Positions 8,088-16,990 of a stretch of DNA of 64,000 nucleotides are shown here, one piece after another. The translations under genes and the position numbers were made by a program. The notes under the pieces were generated by a model. The model saw only the letters and a list, made by a program, of their open reading frames with translations, had not been told where the DNA came from and made no database searches. The stretch is from Pseudomonas fulva NBRC 16637 = DSM 17717 (GTDB taxonomy: Bacteria > Pseudomonadota > Gammaproteobacteria > Pseudomonadales > Pseudomonadaceae), in contig NZ_BBIQ01000004.1 of NCBI RefSeq assembly GCF_000730565.1, positions 1-64,000 of the forward strand, read 5' to 3'. Numbering within the stretch: position 1 is the first letter of the stretch; each line of letters starts with the position of its first letter.

Positions 8088-9299
8088 ATGCCTGCCGTAT
8101 CTTCCACCGCTTCACCCGTCGACGAAGCTCCACGGGCAGCCATCAGTATTGCCATCCTTGCGTTTTCCGCTTTCCTGATCGTCACCACCGAGTTTCTCAT
8201 TGTGGGCCTTTTGCCTGCCCTGAGTCGCGACCTGGGGGTGTCCATCTCCATGGCGGGACAACTGGTAACGCTGTTCGCCTTCACGGTCATGTTGGCAGGG
8301 CCGTTCCTCACGGCCATGCTGGCGCACCTGGACCGTAAACGGCTGTTCATCACCATCTTGCTGGTCTTTGCCGCGGCCAATGCCCTGGCGGCCGTGGCCG
8401 ACAATTTCTGGGTACTGGCCGTTGCACGTGTCATACCGGCATTGGCATTACCGGTGTTCTGGGGGACCGCCAGCGAGACAGCAGGGCACCTCGCGGGGCC
8501 CGAGCATGCAGGGCGCGCGGTGTCTAAGGTTTACCTCGGCATCTCTGCCGCCATGCTGTTGGGCATCCCGCTGGGCACGTTGGCCGCTGACGCGTTGGGC
8601 TGGCGTGGCGCGTTCTGGGCGCTGGCGGTGCTTTCGCTGGTGATGGCCGTGGCGATGAGCGTCTGGATGCCCCACGTGGCCCGTACCGCCAAGGTGGATT
8701 TTGCCCGCCAGGCGCGGATCTTCACCGAACGCTTCTTCGTGGCGAACGTGCTGCTGTCGATTCTGGTGTTCACCGCGATGTTCACCGGCTACACCTACTT
8801 GGCCGACCTGCTCGAGCGTGTGGCGGGTGTGGCCCCGGCTCACACCGGTTGGTGGCTGATGGGCTTCGGTGCCGTTGGCCTGCTGGGTAACTGGATCGGG
8901 GGGCGTGCCGTCGACCACTCCGTTCTCAAGGCTACCGCGGGCTTTCTGGTGCTGCTGGCGATCGGCATGGCCGCGCTGGTGCCCTTGGCCCATGCAGGCC
9001 TGGTTTTCTGCCTGGCGCTGGCCTTGTGGGGTGTCGCCAACACGGCGCTCTACCCGGTTTGCCAGGTGCGCGTCATGGCGTCGGTGAGCCACGCCAAGGC
9101 ACTGGCTGGTACTGCCAACGTGTCGGCTGCCAACGCCGGCATCGGCCTGGGTGCGGTGCTCGGTGGCATGACCATCGACGGTCTGGGGATTGCCTACCTC
9201 GGTTATGTGGCCGCCGCAGTCGCGGTGCTGGCGCTGCTGGCAGTGCCCGTGGTAGCCAGGCTGGCACCTCAGACGGGTTCGGCGGCACGCGTGCCGTGA
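8088..9299 (+). CDS. MFS transporter, DHA1/arabinose-efflux type
   Basis: 403-residue inner-membrane secondary transporter with about 12 hydrophobic segments. TEFLIVGLLPALSRDLGVS in TM1-2 is the signature of the YdhP/AraJ/NepI branch of drug:H+ antiporters, and LDRKRLF is the loop 2-3 motif. Members export sugars, drugs or purine nucleosides. The divergent 8-oxoguanine deaminase suggests a link with purine-like compounds, but that is only context. Its last 31 bases overlap the convergent LysR gene. The start at 8088 has only a weak purine stretch (GAGAG) upstream. Confidence 0.8.
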   Translation: MPAVSSTASPVDEAPRAAISIAILAFSAFLIVTTEFLIVGLLPALSRDLGVSISMAGQLVTLFAFTVMLAGPFLTAMLAHLDRKRLFITILLVFAAANALAAVADNFWVLAVARVIPALALPVFWGTASETAGHLAGPEHAGRAVSKVYLGISAAMLLGIPLGTLAADALGWRGAFWALAVLSLVMAVAMSVWMPHVARTAKVDFARQARIFTERFFVANVLLSILVFTAMFTGYTYLADLLERVAGVAPAHTGWWLMGFGAVGLLGNWIGGRAVDHSVLKATAGFLVLLAIGMAALVPLAHAGLVFCLALALWGVANTALYPVCQVRVMASVSHAKALAGTANVSAANAGIGLGAVLGGMTIDGLGIAYLGYVAAAVAVLALLAVPVVARLAPQTGSAARVP

Positions 9300-10204
9300 G
9301 GCGCGAGCCTGGGCAACAGGTAATCGAGCAAGGCACGCACCTTGGGTAGGTGCTCGCGACGCTTGAGCCAGACCAGGTTCATCGGCAGGCCATCGGTCGC
9401 CAGCTCCGGCAGCACCTCGATCATCCGTCCTTGATCGAGGTGCTGCTGGGTCAACCAGGTGGGTAGCTGCCCTATACCGTGGCCGGCCAGCACCGCCGCG
9501 ACCTCGCCTTCGCCATCACCTACGGCGATGCGCGGCTGTACCGTGCGACGCTCCATCTCGCCAGGCTGGCGCCCTTTGAAGAACCACGGGCTGACCAAAC
9601 CGTCGGTGTGCCCATAGCCCACGCAGTGGTGGTGCTCCAGGTCCTCCTCGCTTTGCGGCGTACCATAGGTGTCGAGGTAGTCGGGGGCTGCACAGAACAT
9701 CAGGCGCTGGGCGCCAAAGTACTGATGGCCCAGGGCGGCGGGCCATGTATCGGGGCCGCCGATGCGTACCACGATGTCGATGCCTTCCTGCACCGGATCG
9801 ACGAAACGGTCGGAAAACGATACGTGCGGCTGTAACAGCGGATGCTGCCGGGTGAACGCCAGGATCAGCGGCAGCACATGCAGGCGACCGTAGGAGGCGG
9901 GCAGGTCAATGCGTACCCGTCCGTGAGGTTCATTACCCGTCGTGGCGAGGGTGTGTTCGACTTCTTCCAGATCGGCCAGCACCGACGTGCAGGTGCGGTA
10001 GAAAACCACGCCGGCCTCGCTCAGCGACAACCGGCGTGTGGTGCGCTCGAACAGGCGAACGCCCATGCGCGCCTCAAGGCGCGCAATACTTTTGCTGACC
10101 GCCGAGCTGGTAAGGCTCAGTCGCCCGGCCGCTGCCGTGAAGCTGCCAAGGTCGGCGACCGCGACGAAGACGTCGATCCCTTTGAGTCGTTCTGAGGAGT
10201 GCAT
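9269..10204 (-). CDS. LysR-family transcriptional regulator
   Basis: 311-residue LTTR. The N-terminal winged helix-turn-helix reads LGSFTAAAGRLSLTSSAVS then KSIARLEARMGVRLFERTTR at about residues 18-55, followed by the periplasmic-binding-like effector domain with HVSFSDRFVDPVQEGIDIVV, the CrgA-like subgroup pattern. It is convergent with the MFS gene (31-base overlap) and divergent from crtZ across 237 bases. It could therefore control crtZ, the MFS gene or neither; the sequence does not decide. Confidence 0.85.
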   Translation of the reverse strand: MHSSERLKGIDVFVAVADLGSFTAAAGRLSLTSSAVSKSIARLEARMGVRLFERTTRRLSLSEAGVVFYRTCTSVLADLEEVEHTLATTGNEPHGRVRIDLPASYGRLHVLPLILAFTRQHPLLQPHVSFSDRFVDPVQEGIDIVVRIGGPDTWPAALGHQYFGAQRLMFCAAPDYLDTYGTPQSEEDLEHHHCVGYGHTDGLVSPWFFKGRQPGEMERRTVQPRIAVGDGEGEVAAVLAGHGIGQLPTWLTQQHLDQGRMIEVLPELATDGLPMNLVWLKRREHLPKVRALLDYLLPRLAPHGTRAAEPV

Positions 10205-10441
10205 GGCCGGCCTTTACATGGGTTCGTGGTGCAGACCCCGGCAGCATAAGGGATCCTGAGATGGCGTTTCAGGGTTAAAGCATCGGGCAGGGCTGGATAG
10301 CGCGTTGCCAACGGAACACCAGCCCATCTTGCACACTCATAGGCTTTGCGCCAGCGCCTTGGGTAGATCATGCTGTACCCACCCGGCCCCGACGCACCAA
10401 AGGACTGCCCCCATGTTCCCTCTTGCCTGGATAGCCTGCGC

Positions 10442-10993
10442 ATGACCCTGACGTTACTCACCTTTTTCGGCACCCTGGCCGCCATGGAAGGCGTGGCCTG
10501 GTTTGCTCACAAGTACATCATGCACGGCTTCGGCTGGGGCTGGCACCGCTCGCACCATGAGCCACGCACCGGGATCTTCGAGAAGAACGATCTCTACGCC
10601 GCGGTGTTCGCCGTGCTGGCGATCATTCTCATCGCCCTGGGCAATGCCGGCTGGTACCCGTTGCAATGGGTAGGCGCAGGCATGACGGCCTACGGTGTCC
10701 TGTATTTCGTTGCCCACGACGGCCTGGTCCACCGGCGCTGGCCTTTCAAAGTGGTCCCGCGCAAAGGTTACTTCAAGCGCCTGTACCAGGCACATCGGCT
10801 TCATCATGCCGTGCAGGGGCGCGAAGGCTGTGTGTCGTTCGGTTTTCTGTACGTACCCACTATCGAACGGCTGCGTCGGCAACTTCGGGCGCTGCATGGG
10901 GGGCCGCTGCGGGCGAAGGGCGCTGCCACAGGCGAGCTGGGCGCTGAGGGTGGCGATGCAGCCGACAGCTCAGCGCCTGCCAAAACCCCGTGA
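10442..10993 (+). CDS. crtZ: Beta-carotene 3-hydroxylase
   Basis: Membrane-bound non-heme di-iron hydroxylase that converts beta-carotene through beta-cryptoxanthin to zeaxanthin. All histidine motifs of the family are present: HKYIMH near residue 22, HRSHHEP near 35, HDGLVHRRWPF near 94 and HRLHHAVQGREGCVSFGF near 118, with hydrophobic segments between them. At 183 residues it fits the usual 160-180. The ATG at 10442 begins the family-typical hydrophobic N-terminus; an upstream ATG at 10370 would add 24 unrelated residues. It runs opposite to the other crt genes, and its last 134 bases overlap the 3' end of crtB, in the Pantoea-like convergent layout. Confidence 0.93.
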   Translation: MTLTLLTFFGTLAAMEGVAWFAHKYIMHGFGWGWHRSHHEPRTGIFEKNDLYAAVFAVLAIILIALGNAGWYPLQWVGAGMTAYGVLYFVAHDGLVHRRWPFKVVPRKGYFKRLYQAHRLHHAVQGREGCVSFGFLYVPTIERLRRQLRALHGGPLRAKGAATGELGAEGGDAADSSAPAKTP

Positions 10994-11849
10994 CCAAGGC
11001 ACCGACCTTTTCGAGTTTTGACGTAGACAGCCGGCCGTCCCAGGCGTCGACCCCGGCGCTGTCGACCTTCAGGCCGATGCGCCGGTAAACCTGGCCTGCC
11101 GTGGCCACTGCCCACGCCGAGCGAAGCGGCAAGGCCTGCAGCCCGGCCTGGGCGCTGGCGTAGTAGGGTTCGGCCTGGGCGACCAGGCGCCTGGCCAGGG
11201 TAGCGACGGCTGCGCGATGACGCACATCGGCCAGGTCGTCTGCACTGAGGTCGAATTCCGACAGCCAAGCCTGAGGCAAGTAGCAGCGCCCGACCTTGGC
11301 ATCATCGACGATGTCCCGGGCGATGTTAGTCAGCTGCATGGCCAGGCCCAGGTCGCAGGCCCGGTCCAGCACGCGGGCATCTTGAACACCCATGACCCTG
11401 GCCATCATCAGGCCCACCACACCTGCTACGTGATAGCAGTAGACCATGACCTCATCCAGGGTCTGGTAGCGGCAGGCGGACACGTCCTGGGCGAAGCCTT
11501 CGAGCAAGTCGAAGGCTTCGGCGCGGGGAATGCCGTGGCGCCTGGCCACTTCGCGCAGTGCGGCGAAGGCCGGCTGGTTCACGGGCAAGTCCGCGCAGGC
11601 GGCCTCCGTCTGACGCTGCAGATCCAACAGGCGCACCTGCGCTTCTTCCTGGCTGATGACCACCGCATCATGCCCGGCTTGCTGACCATCGATCACGTCA
11701 TCGCAATGGCGGCACCAGGCATACAACAGCACAGCGCTGCGCCGGGTGTGGGCATCGAACAGCCGGGCTGCTGCGGCAAAGCTTTTCGAACCTACGGCAA
11801 TGCTGTGTTCGGCATGGGCAAGCAACTGGTCGTGGTTCGGTGCGGTCAT
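10860..11849 (-). CDS. crtB: Phytoene synthase
   Basis: Condenses two geranylgeranyl diphosphates head-to-head to 15-cis-phytoene. The two Asp-rich motifs are visible: CRHCDDVIDG near residue 45 and QLTNIARDIVDDA near 175, with YCYHVAGVVGLMMARVMG between them. It is 329 residues long, slightly above the usual 300-310. The excess is an Ala/Pro/Arg-rich tail (RPSPAAAPHAAPEV) encoded exactly where it overlaps crtZ on the other strand. The ATG shares an ATGA with the crtI stop, so translation is probably coupled. It is the last gene of the idi-crtXYIB operon. Confidence 0.93.
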   Translation of the reverse strand: MTAPNHDQLLAHAEHSIAVGSKSFAAAARLFDAHTRRSAVLLYAWCRHCDDVIDGQQAGHDAVVISQEEAQVRLLDLQRQTEAACADLPVNQPAFAALREVARRHGIPRAEAFDLLEGFAQDVSACRYQTLDEVMVYCYHVAGVVGLMMARVMGVQDARVLDRACDLGLAMQLTNIARDIVDDAKVGRCYLPQAWLSEFDLSADDLADVRHRAAVATLARRLVAQAEPYYASAQAGLQALPLRSAWAVATAGQVYRRIGLKVDSAGVDAWDGRLSTSKLEKVGALVTGFWQALSCRLHRHPQRPARLWQRPSPAAAPHAAPEVADAAVR

Positions 11850-13336
11850 GCGCCCAGGTCCTCGAGCATCAGGCCTGCGGTGGCCTTGGCCGAGGCGATC
11901 ACGCCTGGCACACCGGCCCCTGGGTGCGTGCCTGCCCCCACCAGGTACAGATTGCTCACTTCGCTGTCACGGTTGTGCGGGCGGAACCAGGCGCTCTGGG
12001 TCAGGATGGGTTCCAGAGAGAACGCCGACCCCAGGTGGGCATTAAGTTCTTCGCGGAAGTCCAGCGGCGTGAAGGTGCGGCAGGTGACCAAGTCCTCGCG
12101 CAGGCCGGGAATGTAGTGACGTTCCAGGTAGTCGAGAATCTTGTCCCGGAACCGTGGCCCTTCCACTTCCCAGTCGATGGCCGCGTTGCCCATGTGCGGT
12201 ACGGGCGCCAATACGTAGTGGCTCGAGCATCCTTCCGGGGCCAGGCTAGGGTCGGTGGCGCAGGGGGTATGCAGGTAGAGTGAAAAGTCTTCGGCAAGCT
12301 CGTGACCGTTGAAGATTTCGTCAATCAGCTCCCGGTAGCGCGGGCCAAAGCACACCGTGTGATGACGCAGTTGCGGCTGCGTGCGCTTGAGCCCGAAGTG
12401 CACCACGAACAGCGAGTTGCTAAAGCGCTTGCCCTTGAGCCGCTTGCCTTCCTGTTCACCGCGAGGGTGTTCGGCCAGCAGGTCGGAGTAGGTGTGCACC
12501 ACATCGGCATTCGAGGCGACTGCGTCTGCCCGCCAGCGTCGCCCGTCCTGGGTGCGCACGCCGGTCACGCGGCTGCCTTGGGTTTCGAACGCGGCCACCT
12601 CGGCATTGAGCTCCAGGGTGCCGCCCAGGTCGGTGAACAACTTGGCCATGCCCTGCACCAGCGCGCCCGTGCCGCCTTTGGGGAACCAGACACCCCAGGT
12701 GCGCTCCAGCGCATGGATCAGCGTGTAGATTGAGGACGTGGCGAAGGGATTACCCCCGACCAGCAAGGCGTGGAACGAGAACGCCTGGCGCAGTTGGTCA
12801 TCTTTGATGAACCGCGCCACCATGCTGTAGACGCTGCGCCAGGCTTGCAGGCGAGCCAACTGCGGGCCGGCATGCAGCATGTCGCGAAAAGACAGGAAGG
12901 GCACTGCGCCAAGCTTGATATAGCCTTCCTGCAACACGGCCTTGGAATAGGCCAGGAACTGTCGATAGCCTTCCACGTCCTTGGGCTCGAAGGCCTCGAT
13001 CTGGCGCTCCAGGTCGGCTTGGTCATTGCCATAGTCGAATGCCCGGCCATCCTCCCAGCACAGGCGGTAGAAAGGCGTTACCGGCAGCAATTCCACATAC
13101 TCATGCATGGGCCGGCCGGCGAGGGTGAACAGGGCTTCGATGGCGCTCGGGTCGGTGATCACCGTGGGGCCTGCGTCGAAGGTAAAGCCTTGGTCGTGAT
13201 AGACGTAAGCGCGGCCACCTGGTTTGTCGCGCGCCTCGAGCAAGGTCGTGGGGATACCCGCGGCCTGCAGGCGGATGGCCAGGGCCAGGCCGCCAAGGCC
13301 TGCGCCGATGACCAGGGCGGATCGTTCGTTGCTCAT
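11846..13336 (-). CDS. crtI: Phytoene desaturase (lycopene-forming)
   Basis: FAD-dependent desaturase carrying phytoene to lycopene in four steps, membrane-associated. The N-terminus carries the dinucleotide fold ALVIGAGLGGLALAIRLQAA and EARDKPGGRAYV; the C-terminus has the bacterial-type signature LYLVGAGTHPGAGVPGV. It is 496 residues, normal for CrtI. The start MSNERSAL has AAGGA six bases upstream and overlaps the crtY stop in an ATGA; the frame stays open to 13417, but that would overlap crtY by 85 bases. It is translationally coupled to crtY above and crtB below. Confidence 0.94.
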   Translation of the reverse strand: MSNERSALVIGAGLGGLALAIRLQAAGIPTTLLEARDKPGGRAYVYHDQGFTFDAGPTVITDPSAIEALFTLAGRPMHEYVELLPVTPFYRLCWEDGRAFDYGNDQADLERQIEAFEPKDVEGYRQFLAYSKAVLQEGYIKLGAVPFLSFRDMLHAGPQLARLQAWRSVYSMVARFIKDDQLRQAFSFHALLVGGNPFATSSIYTLIHALERTWGVWFPKGGTGALVQGMAKLFTDLGGTLELNAEVAAFETQGSRVTGVRTQDGRRWRADAVASNADVVHTYSDLLAEHPRGEQEGKRLKGKRFSNSLFVVHFGLKRTQPQLRHHTVCFGPRYRELIDEIFNGHELAEDFSLYLHTPCATDPSLAPEGCSSHYVLAPVPHMGNAAIDWEVEGPRFRDKILDYLERHYIPGLREDLVTCRTFTPLDFREELNAHLGSAFSLEPILTQSAWFRPHNRDSEVSNLYLVGAGTHPGAGVPGVIASAKATAGLMLEDLGA

Positions 13337-14499
13337 GGATAATCCTTGAAATGGGCAGGGGAGTGTCGCAAGGCAGCCTTCATGGCCTCGCCGACGGGCA
13401 CAGGCGGTTTGCCGCACAGGATCCGCAGGCGATCACGCAGCGTACTCTGGCCTGCGTAGAAACGGGCGATCAGCCCCTCAGGCAATCGATAAAAGCGCTG
13501 CATCACCTGCCAGCGACGGTTCGGCCGGCCGGCCAGAAACAGCATTCGGTTGAGCAGGCGATAGAACCCTTGCTCACGCCAGCGTCGATGCAGGTAGGCG
13601 CCCAGCGCGGGCTTGAGCGACGCCGTGTCCTCCAGCGCTTGCGTTGACAACCAGTCGGCCAGGCGCACGGCATCGGGCAGGGAATAACCCGTGGTGCAGT
13701 GAAACAATCCGGCCCGCAGGCCAACGGCGAGCGGCCCGTGCTGTTCGTTCCACCAGGCAGGAAAGTCGTCGACCAGGGTAATCGGCAATACGCCCTGTTC
13801 TTCACGCAGGCACTCGGCGACGTGCCAGCCGCGCTGCTGCAGGTAGCACTCGATGTGCTGGCGCAGCTGCTGCGCGGCGGGCGCCTGGCTGTCGACGTAA
13901 TGGGTGTCCTCCACCAGCAAGGTGTCAGCCGTGAACGGCAGGACATAGACGAAGCGATAGCCCTCGCCTTGAGGTACCCGTGCGTCCATCAGAATCGGTG
14001 CGACCAAGCCATGGGGGGCCGTCAGACGTACGACCTGCCCGAGGAACGCCTGCTGGCCGAGGACCCGGTGAGGGCTGTGCTGCATGCCCCGGCCATCGAT
14101 CACCACCGCGGCGTGCAAGGTTTCGCCACTGGCGAGCGTGACATGGCTGGCACCCACTTCGACGACCGCGCAGTCGGTGCGCAAGCTCGGGCCGAGGGCT
14201 GGGGTGATCACCTGCGCGAAACGCTCGCTGGTAATGCTCGCATAGCCGCCTTCCATGCGCCTGGAAAAAGCCGGGAAGTGCACGTGGTACGCAGGCCAGC
14301 GCTGCTCCACCAGCGGGGCGAGCCAGCGCAGTTGCTCGGCAGTAAGGTCGGCGTCGTGGAAGGACCACGTATGGTTGCCGCCCAGGACCGGCCCTTGCTC
14401 CAGGCACAACACGCGCCATTGCGGGCGCAGCTGCTGCAGTCGCCAGGCGATCAGGCCGTTGGCCAACCCCCCACCTACCAGGATCAGGTCATAGGGCAC
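13333..14499 (-). CDS. crtY: Lycopene beta-cyclase
   Basis: Cyclises both ends of lycopene to beta-carotene, using FAD. The N-terminus [18 protein letters not shown] is the dinucleotide fold of CrtY proteins, followed by GNHTWSFHDADL, a hallmark segment of the gammaproteobacterial CrtY family, and FHCTTGYSLPDAVRLAD near residue 260. At 388 residues it matches the usual 380-390. It overlaps the end of crtX by 16 bases and the start of crtI by four, so it lies inside one polycistronic message. Confidence 0.93.
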   Translation of the reverse strand: MPYDLILVGGGLANGLIAWRLQQLRPQWRVLCLEQGPVLGGNHTWSFHDADLTAEQLRWLAPLVEQRWPAYHVHFPAFSRRMEGGYASITSERFAQVITPALGPSLRTDCAVVEVGASHVTLASGETLHAAVVIDGRGMQHSPHRVLGQQAFLGQVVRLTAPHGLVAPILMDARVPQGEGYRFVYVLPFTADTLLVEDTHYVDSQAPAAQQLRQHIECYLQQRGWHVAECLREEQGVLPITLVDDFPAWWNEQHGPLAVGLRAGLFHCTTGYSLPDAVRLADWLSTQALEDTASLKPALGAYLHRRWREQGFYRLLNRMLFLAGRPNRRWQVMQRFYRLPEGLIARFYAGQSTLRDRLRILCGKPPVPVGEAMKAALRHSPAHFKDYP

Positions 14500-15761
14500 G
14501 GTACATTCTCCGAAATGCTGGGCTGGCCACTGCGCAGAGCGGCTTCGATGAGGCTGGCAGCGCGCTGTACGCCACCGCAGGTGGCAAGCTCGGCTTCAAG
14601 CGCCGCATCACGTGGTGCAGCCTCATCAAGCAGCTGACGCAACGCTTGGCCAATGGCCGATGCACTGGCACGTTTGGAGAGCACCCGGCCCAAGCGGTGA
14701 TGGCGCACCCGTGCGGCCACGCCGGGCTGATCGAATGCAATGGGCATGACCAGCAGCGGTGTGCCGGCGCACACGGTATCGAGCACCGTGTTCAAGCCGC
14801 CATGGCTGATCACCACATTGGCTCGTCGCACAGCCCAGTGCTGGGGGGCGAAGTCGGTCACGACGGTAGCACCGATCTGGCGTAGCCGTGCCTGCTGATG
14901 CGCGTCCAACCCGCCGCAGTGAGCCACCAGCAACTGGGCATCCAGGCCCCGGCAAGCCTTGGCAATCCGTGCAAACAGATCGAACCGGTGGCCCTGCAGC
15001 GTTCCCAGGCTTGCGAATACCAAAGGCTTGCCGGATTCGAAAGACCAGTTGGGGCTCGCCTGGGAGGGCGTGCTGCGTAAAGGGCCGACGGCGTGAAAGT
15101 GCTTGGGTAGATCCGCTCTTGGGAAATCCAGATGCAGAGGTGTCTGGCTCAACTGGGCCAGCGGCGAGAGAAACTCATGGGCACCGCTGCGCGGTGGCAG
15201 CCCGTGGCGATGACACGCCTGCAGTAAGGTGTCGTGCAGCGGGCGCATGAGCCAGTCATGGACTTTAGCACTGCCTTCGTAGAGGCGCGCATCCAAGCCG
15301 AGCCCGAAGGGCATCACGGGCAATGGCAAGCCCGGTTCGCGATTGATCGGCAACGCGCAGGCCACCGAAAAGAACGGCAGGTTGCAAGCCTCGGCCACCA
15401 AGCCGCCTGCGGGTTCCATCTGGTCGCAGATCATCGCGTCGACCCGATGGTCCCTAAGGGCCTGCGGCAGGTTGCTGATCAGCATGCCGGTGGTGTGCGC
15501 CAACTGATTGATCAAGCGACGCAGACGCAGCGGCCCGGCGGGGTCGGCCACGCGACGCATGGCGAGGTCAAGGCTGCCCGGCGGGCACTCGGCATGGCCA
15601 ATGGCGACGAAGCCCAGCCGCGAGTCACTCAGCCAGCGTTCGGCTTCGGGCTGGTGAAAGAAACTGACCTGATGGCCGCGTTCGACCAACTCGCCGCCCA
15701 GCGCCTGCATGGCTGCAAAATGGCTGGGGTAGGGTGGGGCGACCAGGGCGAAGTGGCTCAT
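14484..15761 (-). CDS. crtX: Zeaxanthin glucosyltransferase
   Basis: GT1-family glycosyltransferase that adds glucose from UDP-glucose to the zeaxanthin hydroxyls, making the pigment more polar. It begins [18 protein letters not shown], like CrtX of Pantoea. The C-terminal nucleotide-sugar domain contains [20 protein letters not shown] then [18 protein letters not shown], the GT1 donor-binding region with the conserved H-G-G-x-N-T. It is 425 residues, a normal length. Its ATG overlaps the idi stop in ATGA and its end overlaps the crtY start by 16 bases. Confidence 0.92.
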   Translation of the reverse strand: MSHFALVAPPYPSHFAAMQALGGELVERGHQVSFFHQPEAERWLSDSRLGFVAIGHAECPPGSLDLAMRRVADPAGPLRLRRLINQLAHTTGMLISNLPQALRDHRVDAMICDQMEPAGGLVAEACNLPFFSVACALPINREPGLPLPVMPFGLGLDARLYEGSAKVHDWLMRPLHDTLLQACHRHGLPPRSGAHEFLSPLAQLSQTPLHLDFPRADLPKHFHAVGPLRSTPSQASPNWSFESGKPLVFASLGTLQGHRFDLFARIAKACRGLDAQLLVAHCGGLDAHQQARLRQIGATVVTDFAPQHWAVRRANVVISHGGLNTVLDTVCAGTPLLVMPIAFDQPGVAARVRHHRLGRVLSKRASASAIGQALRQLLDEAAPRDAALEAELATCGGVQRAASLIEAALRSGQPSISENVPCPMT

Positions 15762-16804
15762 TTGAGGTCGAGCTGGGCATTGACCAGTCGGGCCCGGCGC
15801 AAGTGCGCCAGCGTGGCGGAGCCGGTACAGAAGCAGGCGATACGCAGTTGCCGGATGATCACGTCGAAATGTGAGACCACCGCTTCGGTAGACGTCATCG
15901 CAGAGGTCAGCACGCCGGCAGCCTGGCCCACCAAGTCCGCCCCCAGGCGGATGGCCTTGGCCGCGTCCACCCCATCGCGCACCCCACCCGAGGCGATCAA
16001 ACCAACCGTGGGCACGGCTCGGCGCACGGCAAGCAGGCTCTGGGCGGTCGGAATGCCCCAGCCGCTGAAGGCCATTGCCACCGCACGCTCGGCAGGGTCA
16101 TTGGCGCGTTCCGCCTCGACAGCGGCCCAGCTCGTGCCGCCGGCGCCGGCCACATCGATCATGGACACGCCAGCGTCGTACAATTGCCGGGCCACGCCTG
16201 GGGAGATACCGGCGCCTACTTCCTTGACGATGATGGGCGCGTGAAGCTGCCCGGCGACGTGCTCGATGCAGGCGAGCACCCCGTTCCAGTTGCGGTCGCC
16301 CTCGGGCTGAACGGCTTCCTGCAAGGGGTTGAGATGAATGATCAGGGCGCTGGCATCGAGTGTATCGACCGCACGGCGGGCAAGGTCTACACCATCAGCC
16401 TCGCGTAACTGGGCGGCGCCCAGGTTTGCCAGGAGCGGGACGTCGGGTGCGAGCCTTCTCAGCTCCGTGGTCAGCCCCTGGTCCTGGCCGCTGCGCAAGC
16501 TAACTCGCTGCGAACCCACGCCCATGGCCAGGCCCAAAGCCTGCGCAGCTTCGGCCAGGTGCTGGTTGATAAACCGTGCCCGCTCAGCACCGCCGGTCAT
16601 CGAACTGATCAGCAGCGGTGCGCGCAGTGCCATGCCGAACAGCTCGGTACCCAGGTTGACGTCTTCCAGGGCCATCTCAGGCAGTGCACAATGTTCGAAA
16701 CGCAGCGCCGACCAGCCAGCATCGACCCCATGCGAGGTGGTGCCGGCGGCCAGAACGATATCGAGGTGATCATCCTTGCGTTGACTCAACGGGCTTTTGT
16801 TCAT
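15758..16804 (-). CDS. fni: Type 2 (FMN-dependent) isopentenyl-diphosphate delta-isomerase
   Basis: Interconverts isopentenyl and dimethylallyl diphosphate, feeding carotenoid synthesis. The family is type 2 (FMN/NADPH, TIM barrel), shown by QRKDDHLDI at residue 8, [11 protein letters not shown] near 63, the [10 protein letters not shown] loop near 94, [16 protein letters not shown] near 155 and IASGGVRDG near 265. It is 348 residues. GGAG lies six bases before the ATG. It is the first gene of the minus-strand crt operon and is divergent from crtE across a 186-base promoter region, with a four-base overlap into crtX. Confidence 0.93.
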   Translation of the reverse strand: MNKSPLSQRKDDHLDIVLAAGTTSHGVDAGWSALRFEHCALPEMALEDVNLGTELFGMALRAPLLISSMTGGAERARFINQHLAEAAQALGLAMGVGSQRVSLRSGQDQGLTTELRRLAPDVPLLANLGAAQLREADGVDLARRAVDTLDASALIIHLNPLQEAVQPEGDRNWNGVLACIEHVAGQLHAPIIVKEVGAGISPGVARQLYDAGVSMIDVAGAGGTSWAAVEAERANDPAERAVAMAFSGWGIPTAQSLLAVRRAVPTVGLIASGGVRDGVDAAKAIRLGADLVGQAAGVLTSAMTSTEAVVSHFDVIIRQLRIACFCTGSATLAHLRRARLVNAQLDLK

Positions 16805-16867
16805 GCCGGCTCCACTGCCAGGGAATCATCCTGAGGTACGTGCGGTCTGTGTGCTTAGGACAGACAA

Positions 16868-16896
16868 GTTGTACAACACTACCCGTTTTGTATAGC
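16868..16896 (+). promoter_or_regulatory. Candidate crtE promoter with a GTTGTACAAC palindrome
   Basis: Within the idi/crtE divergent region, GTTGTACAAC (16868-16877) is a perfect ten-base palindrome. TTGTAC (16869-16874) and TATAGC (16891-16896) are 16 bases apart and would serve as -35 and -10 for crtE. The palindrome would then sit on the -35, a normal place for a repressor. A second TGTATA (16889-16894) repeats part of the TGTACA core. Confidence 0.45.
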
Positions 16897-16990
16897 TAAG
16901 CTCATAAAAAGCAAAGCATCAGGCAACGGCGCCTATCAGTCGTTCCTTTTTCATCTACGGTCAATGGGCCGCCCACATCGAGAGGCAAGG

